A stretch of 64,000 bases of DNA from UBA7446 sp038143535 (GTDB lineage Bacteria > Bacteroidota > Bacteroidia > Flavobacteriales > Flavobacteriaceae). The notes beneath the pieces were generated by a model. It made no database searches and had not been told where the DNA came from. It saw only the letters and a list, made by a program, of their open reading frames with translations. Both the position numbers and the translations under genes were made by a program. This document shows, piece after piece, positions 33,839 to 41,421 of the stretch. Position 1 is the first letter of the stretch; each line of letters opens with the position of its first letter. The DNA lies in NCBI GenBank assembly GCA_038143535.1, contig JAYQMD010000001.1, forward strand, positions 1,364,001 to 1,428,000, written 5' to 3'.

Positions 33839-34726
33839 CTATTGGCATTTTTTTGGCTTTTGAGCTAACGAAACGCCAATTAATATTATAGCAGCCCCGA
33901 TGAGTTGAAAAGCACTCATCTGCTCTCCATCCAGTGACCCCCAAAAAAGGGCTACGATTGGCAAGGTGTATGTGACCGAAGACACAAATACGGTAGATGC
34001 TATTTTAACAAATCGGTTGAACATTACCTTGGCTATTGCTGTGCCAAAAAAAGCAAGTGTAGCAACAAAGCATAAACTTGTAATTACCTCTGCTTTTTGT
34101 AGGTTTTGTATTGAAAAGAAATCTGTAAAAAACAACATAAGCAACGCTGGTGGTAAAATGGCAATAAAATTTCCTAGTGTCATGGCCATCGCAGAAACTT
34201 CTGAAAGCTTGTGTTTTAAAAAGTGGATGTTTATGGCGTAGCACATAGATGCACTAATGATAAGCAGCACATAACCCACGGGTTGATTGGGGTTGATTTG
34301 TGCACCACCCCAAACCAATCCTAGAGAACCTAAAAAACCGAGTAAAACACCAACATACTGACGGCTGACCATGCTAGTGGAAAAAAGTGTGATCCCTACA
34401 AGTACAGTAAATATTGGTGTAAGCGAATTAAGAATGGCCGCAACAGAAGATTCGATGTACTGTTGGGCAAAAGCAAAAAGAAAAGAAGGAAAGAAAGTGC
34501 CTAAAAATCCAGTTATAATCAACCATTTCCAATGGTATCGGCTTAAGCCTTTCAAAGATTTATAGCCCAAAATAAGCAAGAAAACAGTGCTGATAACAAT
34601 ACGTGCGCTGCCCAGTTCAATGGGGGATAGTCCAACAAGTCCACGCTTTATTAATATATAAGAACTACCCCATATTAACGAAAGTAAAAAAAGATACAAC
34701 CACTTGTTCGCAGGAATTTTAATCAT
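33839..34726 (-). CDS. EamA/DMT-superfamily transporter
   Basis: 295 residues with ten membrane helices in two EamA repeats. The first repeat has LIWGSSYILIKRGL and the second VSYVLL-type and FVSSVTYTLPIVALFWG segments. Members export amino acids, nucleobases or other metabolites; the substrate cannot be inferred. It stands alone on the minus strand, with no obvious terminator in the 61 bases between it and the M16 gene. Confidence 0.92.
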   Translation of the reverse strand: MIKIPANKWLYLFLLSLIWGSSYILIKRGLVGLSPIELGSARIVISTVFLLILGYKSLKGLSRYHWKWLIITGFLGTFFPSFLFAFAQQYIESSVAAILNSLTPIFTVLVGITLFSTSMVSRQYVGVLLGFLGSLGLVWGGAQINPNQPVGYVLLIISASMCYAINIHFLKHKLSEVSAMAMTLGNFIAILPPALLMLFFTDFFSIQNLQKAEVITSLCFVATLAFFGTAIAKVMFNRFVKIASTVFVSSVTYTLPIVALFWGSLDGEQMSAFQLIGAAIILIGVSLAQKPKKCQ

Positions 34727-34773
34727 CGCTAGGCAAAGCTGGTAAAAAAGGATGTAAAAAAGGCAATTTTTAT

Positions 34774-34781
34774 TACATTTG
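34774..34781 (+). promoter_or_regulatory. TAnnTTTG promoter element for the HMA lipoprotein
   Basis: TACATTTG, 16 bases before the ATG at 34798. Confidence 0.45.
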
Positions 34782-34797
34782 ATTAAAATTCAATATT

Positions 34798-35334
34798 ATG
34801 AAACGCCCTATTTTTTACATTTTTATACTACTGATTTTTAGTTGTACTTCGAAAAACCCAGAGAAAAAAACGGTTAGCCACTCCGATGAGGCAGCTGTAA
34901 GTATGTCTGACAAAAATCTTTCAAACATATCTTTCCAAGTTGATGGAATGACCTGTGAGGTTGGATGTGCTGCACGTATTGAAAAGAAAGTTGCTGCCAT
35001 GAAAGGTGTTGCATTGTCTAAGGTTGATTTTGAAGCCAAAACAGCCTTTGTATCTTTTGATCCCACAACAACTTCATTTGACAAGGTCAAAACTACCATA
35101 GAATCTCTTGGAGATGATTACAAGGTAGGTGAAGCCGTTGTCGTAGCTGCGTTTCCTTTAGAACAGAATGGAAAAAAATGTGACCCAGATTGTGAGAAAG
35201 CTTGTTGTGCTAAAGACAAAAAATGCGATAAATCTTGTGAAAAAGCATGTTGCACAAAAGAAGGAAAAGACAAAGCGGCTTGTAAAGCTAATTGTGAAAT
35301 GCCTTGTTGTGCTAAAAATAAAGAAAAAGTCTGA
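34798..35334 (+). CDS. Heavy-metal-associated (HMA) lipoprotein with Cys-rich tail
   Basis: 178 residues. A lipoprotein signal places Cys16 at the membrane. Residues ~44-110 form an HMA domain with the metal-binding motif GMTCEVGC (C53, C57), as in copper chaperones. Residues 128-171 hold three copies of C-x3-C-x3-CC (C128/132/136/137, C143/147/151/152, C162/166/170/171) in a Lys-rich background, like a metallothionein. A periplasm-side metal binding or buffering role is inferred. It ends directly against the convergent gldD. Confidence 0.88.
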   Translation: MKRPIFYIFILLIFSCTSKNPEKKTVSHSDEAAVSMSDKNLSNISFQVDGMTCEVGCAARIEKKVAAMKGVALSKVDFEAKTAFVSFDPTTTSFDKVKTTIESLGDDYKVGEAVVVAAFPLEQNGKKCDPDCEKACCAKDKKCDKSCEKACCTKEGKDKAACKANCEMPCCAKNKEKV

Positions 35335-35880
35335 CTATTTCCAGCTTAACGTTTCGAGTATCTTTTGTACATCATTTCTAATGTAACCAATGGCAGGTGC
35401 CAAGGAATCGTAGTTGGGTGCTGCATAAAAAAGCAATGAGCCTGATATAAAGTGTCTTTTGGTGTCTGTAGCGAAAAAATGCAGGTTCGAGGGTGAATCT
35501 CCAATCAATGTAACGCAGTTACCCGTAATATCATTTTCTTTATCTTGATAGGTACTTTCGTTAATGCGCTGGGTGCCTTTACCAAAAATTTTAATCCGCT
35601 TTTCAAAGTCCATAAAAAGGGTATCCAAGGATGTATTGTTCAAATCAAAGTAGGTGACGTAGACTTTTGCCTTAAGTAAAGGGTAATCTAGTGTTGTACC
35701 GCATGAAGACAGTTGCACTGGCGTTGACACTACATTGTACTTAAAGCTATATGCGCAAGCACTGGGCTCGAAATCATTGTATTGTGCTGCTGGATAGTTC
35801 AAGGCCAAGCCCGCATGAGGCTTGGGTGCATGATGTTGACATCCGAAAAAAAACAATACTAGAAGGAAGATTCGTATCAT
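35335..35880 (-). CDS. gldD: Gliding motility lipoprotein GldD
   Basis: 181 residues. The lipoprotein signal ends in FFFGCQH. The body matches GldD (ALNYPAAQYNDFEPSACAYSF, CVTLIGDSPSNLHFFATDT, SGSLLFYAAPNYDSLAP). GldD is required for gliding in Flavobacterium and is conserved also in non-gliding relatives. It overlaps gldE by 4 bases in the order ssb-gldE-gldD. Other gld or T9SS core genes are not in this window. Confidence 0.93.
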   Translation of the reverse strand: MIRIFLLVLFFFGCQHHAPKPHAGLALNYPAAQYNDFEPSACAYSFKYNVVSTPVQLSSCGTTLDYPLLKAKVYVTYFDLNNTSLDTLFMDFEKRIKIFGKGTQRINESTYQDKENDITGNCVTLIGDSPSNLHFFATDTKRHFISGSLLFYAAPNYDSLAPAIGYIRNDVQKILETLSWK

Positions 35881-37172
35881 GCGCCAAGCTGCACTTTAAT
35901 CTGTTTGATTCGTTTCCTATCGAGGGCTTCAATAGTAAAAACAACTTTTTTGAAGCTATAGGTAGTATTCACTTTAGGAAAGGATCCCAGTTGTTCTAAT
36001 AAAAAACCAGCAATCGTTTCAGACTCCCCTTTGTTTTGCTCAAAATCGTCGCTGTTGGAAAGCTTGGTCACTGCATAAAAATCTTGTAAAGACGTTTTGC
36101 CATCAAACACAAAAGTGTTGTCGTTGAGTTTAGAGTAGCTGATGTCTGTTTCATCAAATTCATCTGTGATATCCCCCACAATTTGCTCAATAACATCCTC
36201 CAAAGAAATAACACCAGAAGTACCGCCATACTCATCAACCACAACAGCGAGATGAATGCGTTTAACCTGAAATTCTTGTAGCAAATCGTCAAGCTTTTTG
36301 TTTTCTGGCACAAAATAAGGTGCGCGTAAAAGTTTTGTCCACTCGTAATTTTCCTTGTCAAAATGAGACAATAAATCCTTGACATATAAAACTCCAATAA
36401 CCGTATCTATGGTTTCGCGATAGACAGGAACACGAGAAAATCCCTTACTCACAATCTTTGAAACTACTTCGGTAAATGACGTTTCTTCATCCAGTGCAAA
36501 GACATCTATACGGGGACACATGACTTGCTTGGTGTCAGTATTGCCAAACGTGACTATGCCTTTTAAAATTTTTTGCTCGTCTTTTGTGGTTTCAGAATCA
36601 TCGGTCATTTCAAGGGCTTGCGACAAATGATCAACCGAAATATTTGAACCTATTTTACCCAATCTTTTTTGAAGAACAAAAGTGAGGTAACTCATGGGGT
36701 AGGTCAATGCGAAAAATACGTATGTGTCCAATAAATAAATAGGAATAGACATCCGTTTTGCAAAGCCTACGGGGTTTTTATTTGCATAAATTTTTGGGAG
36801 TATTTCGCCAAACAATAGCACAATTGTGGTTATCATACCTACCTCGGCTAAAAAACGCAAACTTGGCTGCGAAATTGATTCAAAAAACAAGGAGGTCATG
36901 GATGCAAAAAGCAGTACAGTTGCGATGTTTATCAGGTTGTTCAATAACAAAATAATGGCCAATAAGCGTCTTGGGTTTTTTCGCAGCTGTGCAATAATAC
37001 GCAACGGCTTACTGGTTGCGTTTACCGCTTCCTTAATGTAAGATGGCGAAAGGGAAAAGAAGGCAACCTCTGAGCCAGAAACCAATGCAGAACTCAGCAA
37101 AAGCAACAACAATATGAATACTTTAACTATTTCTAGCGTTTCAAAACCAATAACCAAAAAAGGTATGTCCAA
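35877..37172 (-). CDS. gldE: Gliding-associated protein GldE (CorC/HlyC family)
   Basis: 431 residues: a DUF21/CNNM membrane domain with about four helices (LILLLLLSSALVSGSEVAFFSL at the start), a CBS pair (CPRIDVFALDEETSF, VPVYRETIDTVIGVLYVKDL), and a CorC-type C-terminal domain (LAVVVDEYGGTSGVISLEDV). The family is linked to metal-ion transport. In Flavobacteria this paralog sits beside gldD and partly compensates for it. It follows ssb on the same strand by 10 bases. Confidence 0.94.
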   Translation of the reverse strand: MDIPFLVIGFETLEIVKVFILLLLLLSSALVSGSEVAFFSLSPSYIKEAVNATSKPLRIIAQLRKNPRRLLAIILLLNNLINIATVLLFASMTSLFFESISQPSLRFLAEVGMITTIVLLFGEILPKIYANKNPVGFAKRMSIPIYLLDTYVFFALTYPMSYLTFVLQKRLGKIGSNISVDHLSQALEMTDDSETTKDEQKILKGIVTFGNTDTKQVMCPRIDVFALDEETSFTEVVSKIVSKGFSRVPVYRETIDTVIGVLYVKDLLSHFDKENYEWTKLLRAPYFVPENKKLDDLLQEFQVKRIHLAVVVDEYGGTSGVISLEDVIEQIVGDITDEFDETDISYSKLNDNTFVFDGKTSLQDFYAVTKLSNSDDFEQNKGESETIAGFLLEQLGSFPKVNTTYSFKKVVFTIEALDRKRIKQIKVQLGA

Positions 37173-37182
37173 CGATTAGCGT

Positions 37183-37637
37183 TTAGAATGGCAAGTCATC
37201 GTCACTTGCAGGTTGGTTAGCCTGAGTTGGCTGTGCGGGATGATTGGGCTGTGATGATTGTTGTTGGGCAGTTTGTGCTTGCGTTGTGCCTCCATCGCTA
37301 GGGCGTTGGGTTAAAAAGGTAAAGTCATCAACGTGAATTTCTGTTGAATAACGGTCTTTACCGTCATCACCCTGCCATTTACGGGTTTTTATACGTCCCT
37401 CAACATAGACACGGTCTCCCTTTTTTAGATATTTTTCCAGATTTCTGCTGCTTTGTTTCGCACAACAGCATTATGCCATTCAGTATTGATAACTTTCTCA
37501 CCTGTTTGTTTGCTTGTGTAGGTTTCGTTGGTCGCTATGGGGAACCTGCCAATGCAGTTTCCGCCCTCAAAATAGTTCACTTTGACGTTATCGCCCAAAT
37601 GTCCTATTAGCATCGCTTTGTTAAGTGTTCCGCTCAT
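37183..37637 (-). pseudogene. ssb: Single-stranded DNA-binding protein, split by a -1 frameshift
   Basis: The N-terminal frame (from ATG 37637) encodes the SSB OB fold (LNKAMLIGHLGDNVKV, INTEWHNAVV) and stops after EIWKNI. Inserting one base near 37437-37438 restores EIWEKYLKKGDRVYVEGRIKTRKW and runs on through a Gln/Pro-rich linker to the acidic tip ASDDDLPF, stop at 37183. The repaired protein has 151 residues. SSB coats single-stranded DNA in replication and is normally essential, so a sequencing or assembly error is likely. The gene lies between mutY and gldE. Confidence 0.88.
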
Positions 37638-37651
37638 AATATATTTTACAT

Positions 37652-37683
37652 CAAATGTACATTATCGGATGAACTTGTCCAAA
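37652..37683 (-). promoter_or_regulatory. Complete Bacteroidota-type promoter for ssb-gldE-gldD
   Basis: On the minus strand a -33 TTTG (37680-37683) and a -7 TACATTTG (37652-37659) are 20 bases apart, and the ssb ATG follows 14 bases later. It overlaps the 3' end of mutY. Confidence 0.55.
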
Positions 37684-38696
37684 AAACGATCTATTAAGCG
37701 CGGTACTGCATAATCAGAAACACTAGCCCAAGAAATGGGCAGGGGTTCGTCAATATTTTCTATCACATAAAAGTAAGTGTGTAAGGCTTGGTGACTGAGT
37801 TTATGAATTACTGCTTCCTCCTGAAACTTAGTCCAATGAGCCGCTTTTGCCCATTTGGGGACATCGTCGTGTGCTTGAAGAGCATCAATAGTCAGCATAT
37901 TTTGAGCTTCAACAAGCGGGAATTCATAAAGACCTTGCCAAATGTCTTTATGGCCTCGTTTGCATAGTAGGGTATTGTTGTTTTGATCGATAGGTATTAG
38001 GTAATGAAAATACCGTTTCTTAACGGGCTTGGCTTTTATTTTAACGGGGCGTTCAACAACGCAACCGTGTGCATACGCCAAGCAACTATCGTTTAATGGA
38101 CAGGTTGTGCAGCTTGGATTTTTTGCCGTACAGTGCAAGGCGCCAAATTCCATAATAGCTTGGTTGTAAGTCCCTGGTGCTTTTGAATCAATAAGGGTTT
38201 GGGCCAAGGCTTGAAAAGTTTTGATTCCAGCAGGTTGATTGATGGGGCTTTCAATATCAAAATGGCGTGCCAAAACACGGTATACGTTTCCATCAACAAC
38301 GGCACAAACTTGATCAAAACAAATGGATGCAATAGCGCTTGCGGTATAAGGTCCTACTCCAGGCAGCTTAATAAGCTCTTCAAAAGTACTTGGAAAATTA
38401 CCGCTATATTGTTCAATTATCAATTTTGCAGCCTTGTGTAAGTTTCTGGCACGACTATAGTAGCCAAGGCCTTGCCAGCGCTTTAAAACGGCATCTTCAC
38501 TAGCTTTCGCTAGATCTTTAATGGTTGGGAAATCGTTCCAAAAGCGCTTAAAAAAGGGTAATCCTTGAGCAACACGAGTTTGTTGTAACATGATTTCGGA
38601 AAGCCAAACCACATAAGGGTCCTTTGTTTGACGCCATGGCAAAGAGCGTTTGTGCAGCTCATACCAACCTAACAATTGAGTACTGAAACGTTTCAT
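37662..38696 (-). CDS. mutY: A/G-specific adenine DNA glycosylase
   Basis: 344 residues from the ATG at 38696, 5 bases after a TAnnTTTG element; a longer frame adds an unlikely N-terminus. MutY removes adenine mispaired with 8-oxoguanine. Present are the catalytic Glu in LSEIMLQQT, the helix-hairpin-helix LPGVGPYTASAIAS with the catalytic Asp in CAVVDGNVYRVLAR, the [4Fe-4S] cysteines in CTAKNPSCTTCPLNDSC, and a C-terminal NUDIX-like lesion-recognition domain. Confidence 0.95.
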   Translation of the reverse strand: MKRFSTQLLGWYELHKRSLPWRQTKDPYVVWLSEIMLQQTRVAQGLPFFKRFWNDFPTIKDLAKASEDAVLKRWQGLGYYSRARNLHKAAKLIIEQYSGNFPSTFEELIKLPGVGPYTASAIASICFDQVCAVVDGNVYRVLARHFDIESPINQPAGIKTFQALAQTLIDSKAPGTYNQAIMEFGALHCTAKNPSCTTCPLNDSCLAYAHGCVVERPVKIKAKPVKKRYFHYLIPIDQNNNTLLCKRGHKDIWQGLYEFPLVEAQNMLTIDALQAHDDVPKWAKAAHWTKFQEEAVIHKLSHQALHTYFYVIENIDEPLPISWASVSDYAVPRLIDRFLDKFIR

Positions 38697-38701
38697 GCAA
38701 T

Positions 38702-38709
38702 CAAAAATA
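38702..38709 (-). promoter_or_regulatory. TAnnTTTG promoter element for mutY
   Basis: The minus strand reads TATTTTTG, ending 5 bases before the mutY ATG; a leaderless transcript is likely. Confidence 0.45.
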
Positions 38710-38765
38710 CATGCAAAGAATGAGTTTTTGGTATTTAAAATCACATAAACGTTGAATTAAATTTT

Positions 38766-38773
38766 TATATTTG
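38766..38773 (+). promoter_or_regulatory. TAnnTTTG promoter element for the HU gene
   Basis: TATATTTG, 36 bases before the HU ATG. No well-spaced -33 TTG was found. Confidence 0.45.
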
Positions 38774-38809
38774 CTAACCTAAAATTTACAACCACACAAG
38801 AATTTAAGG

Positions 38810-39100
38810 ATGACAAAAGCCGAAATTGTAACAAATATTTCAGAAAAACTAGGAGTTGAAAAAAGCGACACACAAGAGATTGTGAACCACTTTATGAAAG
38901 AAGTAAAAAGTGCATTAGAATCTGGTGAAAACGTTTATTTACGTGGATTTGGAAGTTTTGTGGTTAAAACACGCAAAGCAAAAAAAGGACGTAACATTTC
39001 ACAAAACGTAACCATCGACATTCCAGCACACAATATACCTTCATTTAAACCTGCAAAGGTTTTCTTAGAGGAGGTAAAAACTAAAGTAGCCGTGAAATAA
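38810..39100 (+). CDS. HU-family DNA-binding protein
   Basis: 96 residues, the size of HU/IHF proteins. It dimerises and bends DNA with two beta arms. The signature GFGSFVVKTRKAKKGRNISQN matches the HU consensus, and the IPAHNIPSFKPAK arm tip and terminal helix are present. It is divergent from mutY and starts the + strand group with the 29-residue basic protein and RNase G. Confidence 0.96.
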   Translation: MTKAEIVTNISEKLGVEKSDTQEIVNHFMKEVKSALESGENVYLRGFGSFVVKTRKAKKGRNISQNVTIDIPAHNIPSFKPAKVFLEEVKTKVAVK

Positions 39101-39135
39101 CGGCTGCACATTATTAATTATTTAGATTATAACAT

Positions 39136-39225
39136 ATGCCAAGTGGTAAAAAGAGAAAAAGACACAAGGTAGCTACGCACAAGCGTAAAAAAAGAAGTCG
39201 TGCTAATCGACATAAGAAAAAGTAA
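39136..39225 (+). CDS. 29-residue highly basic protein, possibly ribosome-associated
   Basis: ATG at 39136 opens 29 codons ending in TAA 39223-39225. The product starts MPSGKKRKRHKVATHKRKK and ends RANRHKKK; about 17 of 29 residues are Lys, Arg or His. From memory, near-identical small ORFs occur between HU and rng in other Bacteroidota, and the pattern looks like a small ribosomal protein. It is below most gene-finder length limits. Confidence 0.75.
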   Translation: MPSGKKRKRHKVATHKRKKRSRANRHKKK

Positions 39226-39355
39226 GCTTCTTTAAACTCTGAACATTTATGATCTTTGACATGGAATACTATCATAGCAGTTCACTTTGATATAAGTCCC
39301 CCGGAAAACATTGTTCAATTGATTCACATGTATTGTGAATCTAAAAATCATTATT

Positions 39356-40906
39356 GTGAGTAAAGAACTAATTATTCGTTCGCGATCCTCTGCAGTTGAT
39401 TTTGCCTTACTCAAAGACGGAAAGCTCGTTGAGTTTCACAAAGAAATTGAAGATAATAATTTTCACGTAGGAGATATTTTTTTAGCAAAAGTTAAAAAAA
39501 CTCTATCTGGTTTAAATGCAGGCTTTGTAGATGTAGGATATGAAAAAGATGCCTTTCTACATTATCACGACCTAGGTCCGAAAGTAGCAACGCTGCTAAA
39601 ATTTATCAAGCTTGCTAGTTCTGGAAAAATTAAAGACTTTTCCCTTAAGAACTACCCCTTAGAGCCTGAAATTAATAAAGATGGTGTCATTACAGATGCT
39701 GTTCAGGCCAATCAATCTCTACTTGTGCAAATTATCAAAGAACCTATTTCTACTAAAGGACCCCGCATTAGTTCGGAGCTGTCCTTGGCAGGTAGGTATT
39801 TGGTTTTGGTTCCTTTCTCAAGTCGTGTGTCTATGTCACAAAAAATATCGACTAGGGAAGAAAAGAACCGCTTAAAAAAACTCGTAATGAGTATTAAGCC
39901 AAAAGGTTTTGGTGTCATTATCCGAACCGTGGCTGAAGGCAAGAAAGTAGCTGAACTCGACAAAGATCTTGGAGATCTTTATGAACGTTGGGTTCAAATG
40001 TGTAAGAAAATTCAAAAAGCAGATTATCCCTCTAGAGTATTGAGTGAGCTCAACCGAGCTTCCTCTATTTTGAGAGATATTTTTGATGATGAATTTACTG
40101 GAATACACGTTGATGATCCCGAACTATTAACAGAAGTAAAAGAATATTTGCAACAAATTGCTCCCGAAAGAGCCAGTATTGCAAAACTTTTCAAAAGACA
40201 AGTGCCTATTTTTGAGCACTTTGGTATTGAACGTCAAATCAAAGCCTCGTTTGGAAGAACAGTTTCTATGAACAGAGGAGCTTATTTAATTGTCGAACAT
40301 ACCGAAGCTCTTCATGTTATTGATGTAAACAGCGGTAATCGATCTAATAAAGCTAAAAATCAAGAAGATACAGCCTTAGAAGTCAACATGATTGCTGCTA
40401 CCGAAATAGCCCGGCAGTTACGCTTGCGTGACATGGGAGGAATCATTGTCATTGATTTCATTGACATGATAAGACAAGAAAATAGAAAAAAGCTTTTTGA
40501 ACATTTTCGTAAGGAAATGGAAAGCGACCGTGCCAAACACAAAATTTTGCCTCCAAGCAGAATTGGCCTGATTCAAATGACACGCCAGCGCGTCCGACCA
40601 GAAATGGATATCAAAACAGCTGAACCCAATCCAAATATTAATGGCGAGGTAGAAGCACCAATTATTTTGATGGACAAAATAAAAGCTGATCTTGAAAAGA
40701 TTTTAGCGAATCCTAAACACAAAAAGAAAAAAGTAGTGTTACACTTACACCCCTTTATTGCAGCCTATGTTGCCAAAGGAATTAATTGTGAACGCATGAA
40801 GTGGTACTTTGAGTACAACAAGTGGATAAAAATTATTCCACGCGATGCGTACACCTATTTACACTACCGTTTCTTTGATGGAAAAGGAAAAGTGATTCAC
40901 GTATAA
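39356..40906 (+). CDS. rng: Ribonuclease E/G family protein
   Basis: 516 residues from the GTG at 39356 (SKELIIRSRSSAVDFALL), the start that fits the family; an in-frame GTG also lies at 39335. An S1 domain occupies the first ~100 residues (GDIFLAKVKKTLSGLNAGFVDVG). The catalytic region has HVIDVNSGN and GGIIVIDFIDM, which carry the metal-binding Asp residues. RNase G/E processes rRNA and mRNA 5' ends. The CPxCxG zinc-link seen in proteobacterial enzymes is not present after RPEMDIKT. A terminator follows. Confidence 0.95.
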   Translation: MSKELIIRSRSSAVDFALLKDGKLVEFHKEIEDNNFHVGDIFLAKVKKTLSGLNAGFVDVGYEKDAFLHYHDLGPKVATLLKFIKLASSGKIKDFSLKNYPLEPEINKDGVITDAVQANQSLLVQIIKEPISTKGPRISSELSLAGRYLVLVPFSSRVSMSQKISTREEKNRLKKLVMSIKPKGFGVIIRTVAEGKKVAELDKDLGDLYERWVQMCKKIQKADYPSRVLSELNRASSILRDIFDDEFTGIHVDDPELLTEVKEYLQQIAPERASIAKLFKRQVPIFEHFGIERQIKASFGRTVSMNRGAYLIVEHTEALHVIDVNSGNRSNKAKNQEDTALEVNMIAATEIARQLRLRDMGGIIVIDFIDMIRQENRKKLFEHFRKEMESDRAKHKILPPSRIGLIQMTRQRVRPEMDIKTAEPNPNINGEVEAPIILMDKIKADLEKILANPKHKKKKVVLHLHPFIAAYVAKGINCERMKWYFEYNKWIKIIPRDAYTYLHYRFFDGKGKVIHV

Positions 40907-40910
40907 AAAC

Positions 40911-40938
40911 AAAAAGCGGCCTTAGTGCCGCTTTTTTT
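40911..40938 (+). terminator. Rho-independent terminator after rng
   Basis: A stem of GCGGC-type pairs extended by A-T pairs (911-920 with 927-936 of the 40 kb block, 6-base loop) ends in a T-run. It separates rng from recX. Confidence 0.88.
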
Positions 40939-40950
40939 ATTTTAGCCAAT

Positions 40951-41421
40951 ATGAAAACATATACGTTTGCCGAAGCACTTGACAAACTACGTAACTATTG
41001 CGCCTACCAAGAGCGCTGCCATAAGGATGTGAAAGATAAGCTACGCTCCATGGGAATGATTTCCCAAGCAGCCGAACAAATTATTGGCTCCTTGGTTGCT
41101 GAAAACTACGTAAATGAAACCCGCTTTGCACAACAGTTTACCAGTGGTAAGTTCTCAATTAAGCACTGGGGGAAAATGCGCATTAAAAGAGAACTTAAGA
41201 TGAGAGGGGTGTCTGAATATGATATCAATAAAGCCATAAAAACCATTACGGCAGACGCCTATCTTGAAAAATTATATGCCTTAAGCGATAAAAGATGGCA
41301 ACAGTTAGATGGGTATGGAAAGCAAGTCAAAAGACAAAAACTATTTCAATACCTCGCCTATCGTGGTTGGGAAACGGAATTAATCTACCAACAAATCAAT
41401 CGGCTTAGCAGCAAAGACTAA
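40951..41421 (+). CDS. recX: Regulatory protein RecX
   Basis: 156 residues of tandem three-helix RecX repeats (LRNYCAYQERCHKDVKDKLRS at the start, GKMRIKRELKMRGVSEYDI in the middle, KLFQYLAYRGWETELI at the end). RecX binds RecA filaments and limits their activity. recA is not in the window. The ATG at 40951 lies 12 bases after the rng terminator, so it has its own promoter. It overlaps the convergent TonB receptor gene by 4 bases. Confidence 0.93.
   Translation: MKTYTFAEALDKLRNYCAYQERCHKDVKDKLRSMGMISQAAEQIIGSLVAENYVNETRFAQQFTSGKFSIKHWGKMRIKRELKMRGVSEYDINKAIKTITADAYLEKLYALSDKRWQQLDGYGKQVKRQKLFQYLAYRGWETELIYQQINRLSSKD

Noticed and set aside
34727..34797. Metal-responsive operator before the HMA lipoprotein
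   Set aside because: No inverted repeat of convincing length was found in the 71-base spacer.
37344..37610. 88-codon + strand frame
   Set aside because: It is antisense to ssb, whose repaired sequence explains the region fully.
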